This document shows positions 63,442 through 64,000 of a DNA stretch of 64,000 nucleotides, in pieces. This DNA is from Xylogone sp. PMI_703 (taxonomy: Eukaryota > Ascomycota > Leotiomycetes), in NCBI GenBank assembly GCA_021399445.1, contig JAJTUQ010000004.1:1612001-1676000 (forward strand), read 5' to 3'. The notes under the pieces are model-generated. The model made no database searches. It was not told the DNA's origin and was given only the letters and a program-made list of their open reading frames with translations. Made by a program: the position numbers and the translations under genes. Each line of letters starts with the position of its first letter. Within the stretch, counting starts at the first letter, position 1.

Positions 63442-64000
63442 TCATGAAAGTTGGTCTTTGTCATGTTGATGATGGAATATTATCCGTTTCAATACCAACC
63501 AGGGCACATTGGCGGGACTCTTTCCAGTGTACAAGAACATATCATAGATCCAGCCACCAGAGACGCATCCAACGAACGGCACTATTATGGGAACCTGCTT
63601 TCTATGAGATGAAGCTGTGTAATATACCGACTAGGCAATAGCGAATGATTCAGCTTACCCAGAAATAGTATCCGCCTGCGGTCCACACCTCAGACCCGTA
63701 TCCAAGATAATATGAAAGCAGTCGAGGGCCTAGATCTCTGGCCATGTTTATAGCATACCCAGTCTCCCAGCCAAAGGCAGAGCCAATGCCAAAAAGTAGT
63801 AGCATGAACGCCAACGGTGTGAAGTGCCGGAAATCTGGCAGATCACTCTTGTCGGCTGTCAATGCAAATATCCCAAACATAAGAATGAAGCTAGCGACGA
63901 ATTCTGAAAATATCTGCTCAGGATACGCTATGAATTTTCCAGCAGGATAAGTACTAAATATACCCGCCGTAGCAGTTGCAGAATACCCAGGCACAGTCCG
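63442..64000 (-). CDS. aquaglyceroporin (MIP family), partial: 3' end
   Basis: The gene runs off the right edge. In the window one exon (to 63659) and, after a 64 bp intron (63595-63658, phase 0), the last exon (63594-63442) are readable. The protein part reads FSEFVASFILMFGIFALTADK, FMLLLFGIGSAFGWETGYAINMARDLGPRL, WTAGGYYFW joined to VPIIVPFVGCVSGGWIYDMFLYTGKSP. This is the second half of a fungal aquaglyceroporin. The second NPA box is replaced by NMA, followed by the conserved RDLGPR with the selectivity-filter Arg. It likely conducts glycerol or other small polyols across the plasma membrane. Confidence 0.9.

Noticed and set aside
1..64000. A complete biosynthetic gene cluster with a PKS, NRPS or terpene synthase core
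   Set aside because: No such core enzyme is readable anywhere in the window; only tailoring-type genes are present.

Overview
The window is nuclear DNA of a filamentous ascomycete (Pezizomycotina). The evidence is short GT-AG introns of about 45-130 bp with CTGAC or CTAAC branch sites, and families typical of such fungi: UstYa/DUF3328, HET, 2EXR, NmrA-like, GH18, MFS drug/nutrient transporters and an Ecm33-like wall protein. I cannot fix the class from sequence alone; Leotiomycetes is a guess. No tRNA, rRNA, CRISPR or intact transposon was found. All gene models are read by eye; junctions are given only where phase and protein motif agree.

Layout. (1) 1-2.95 kb: two UstYa/DUF3328 oxidase-like genes in tandem on +, the first cut by the left edge. 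They may be the right flank of a secondary-metabolite or RiPP cluster lying outside the window. (2) 3.0-5.6 kb: gene-free, decayed DNA with a foldback element, a possible LINE relic and a very AT-rich island. (3) 5.7-14.7 kb: two phytanoyl-CoA-dioxygenase-type Fe(II)/2OG oxygenases (+) alternating with two MFS transporters (-), one Dal5-like and one sugar/lactose-permease-like. This looks like a small uptake-and-oxidation cluster. (4) 15.4-19.8 kb: a CorA-like membrane protein and two unrecognised small genes, one perhaps broken. (5) 20.9-27.9 kb: four co-oriented metabolic genes: pantothenate-type MFS transporter, haloalkane-dehalogenase-like hydrolase with a full catalytic set, SDR, and beta-hydroxyacid dehydrogenase. 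(6) 28.2-33.3 kb: a polytopic membrane protein divergent from a membrane-anchored HET-domain protein.

(7) 34-42 kb: GNAT acetyltransferase, small secreted protein, GH18 chitinase, a four-TM protein and a fungal-specific orphan. (8) 43.3-47.6 kb: secreted gamma-glutamyltranspeptidase and a P450, both on -. (9) 49.5-56.7 kb: tandem dimeric-barrel protein, DUF6817-like protein, 2EXR protein, an Ecm33-like receptor with a C-terminal TM segment, and a convergent Cys-rich secreted protein. (10) 58-61.4 kb: NmrA-like protein and a secreted CrtC/AttH-fold (Diels-Alderase-like) protein. (11) 63.4 kb to the right edge: 3' part of an aquaglyceroporin.

Intergenic regions are long (0.3-2 kb) and hold several signs of repeat decay, including short repeat copies that differ mainly by transitions, as expected if RIP-like mutation has acted.
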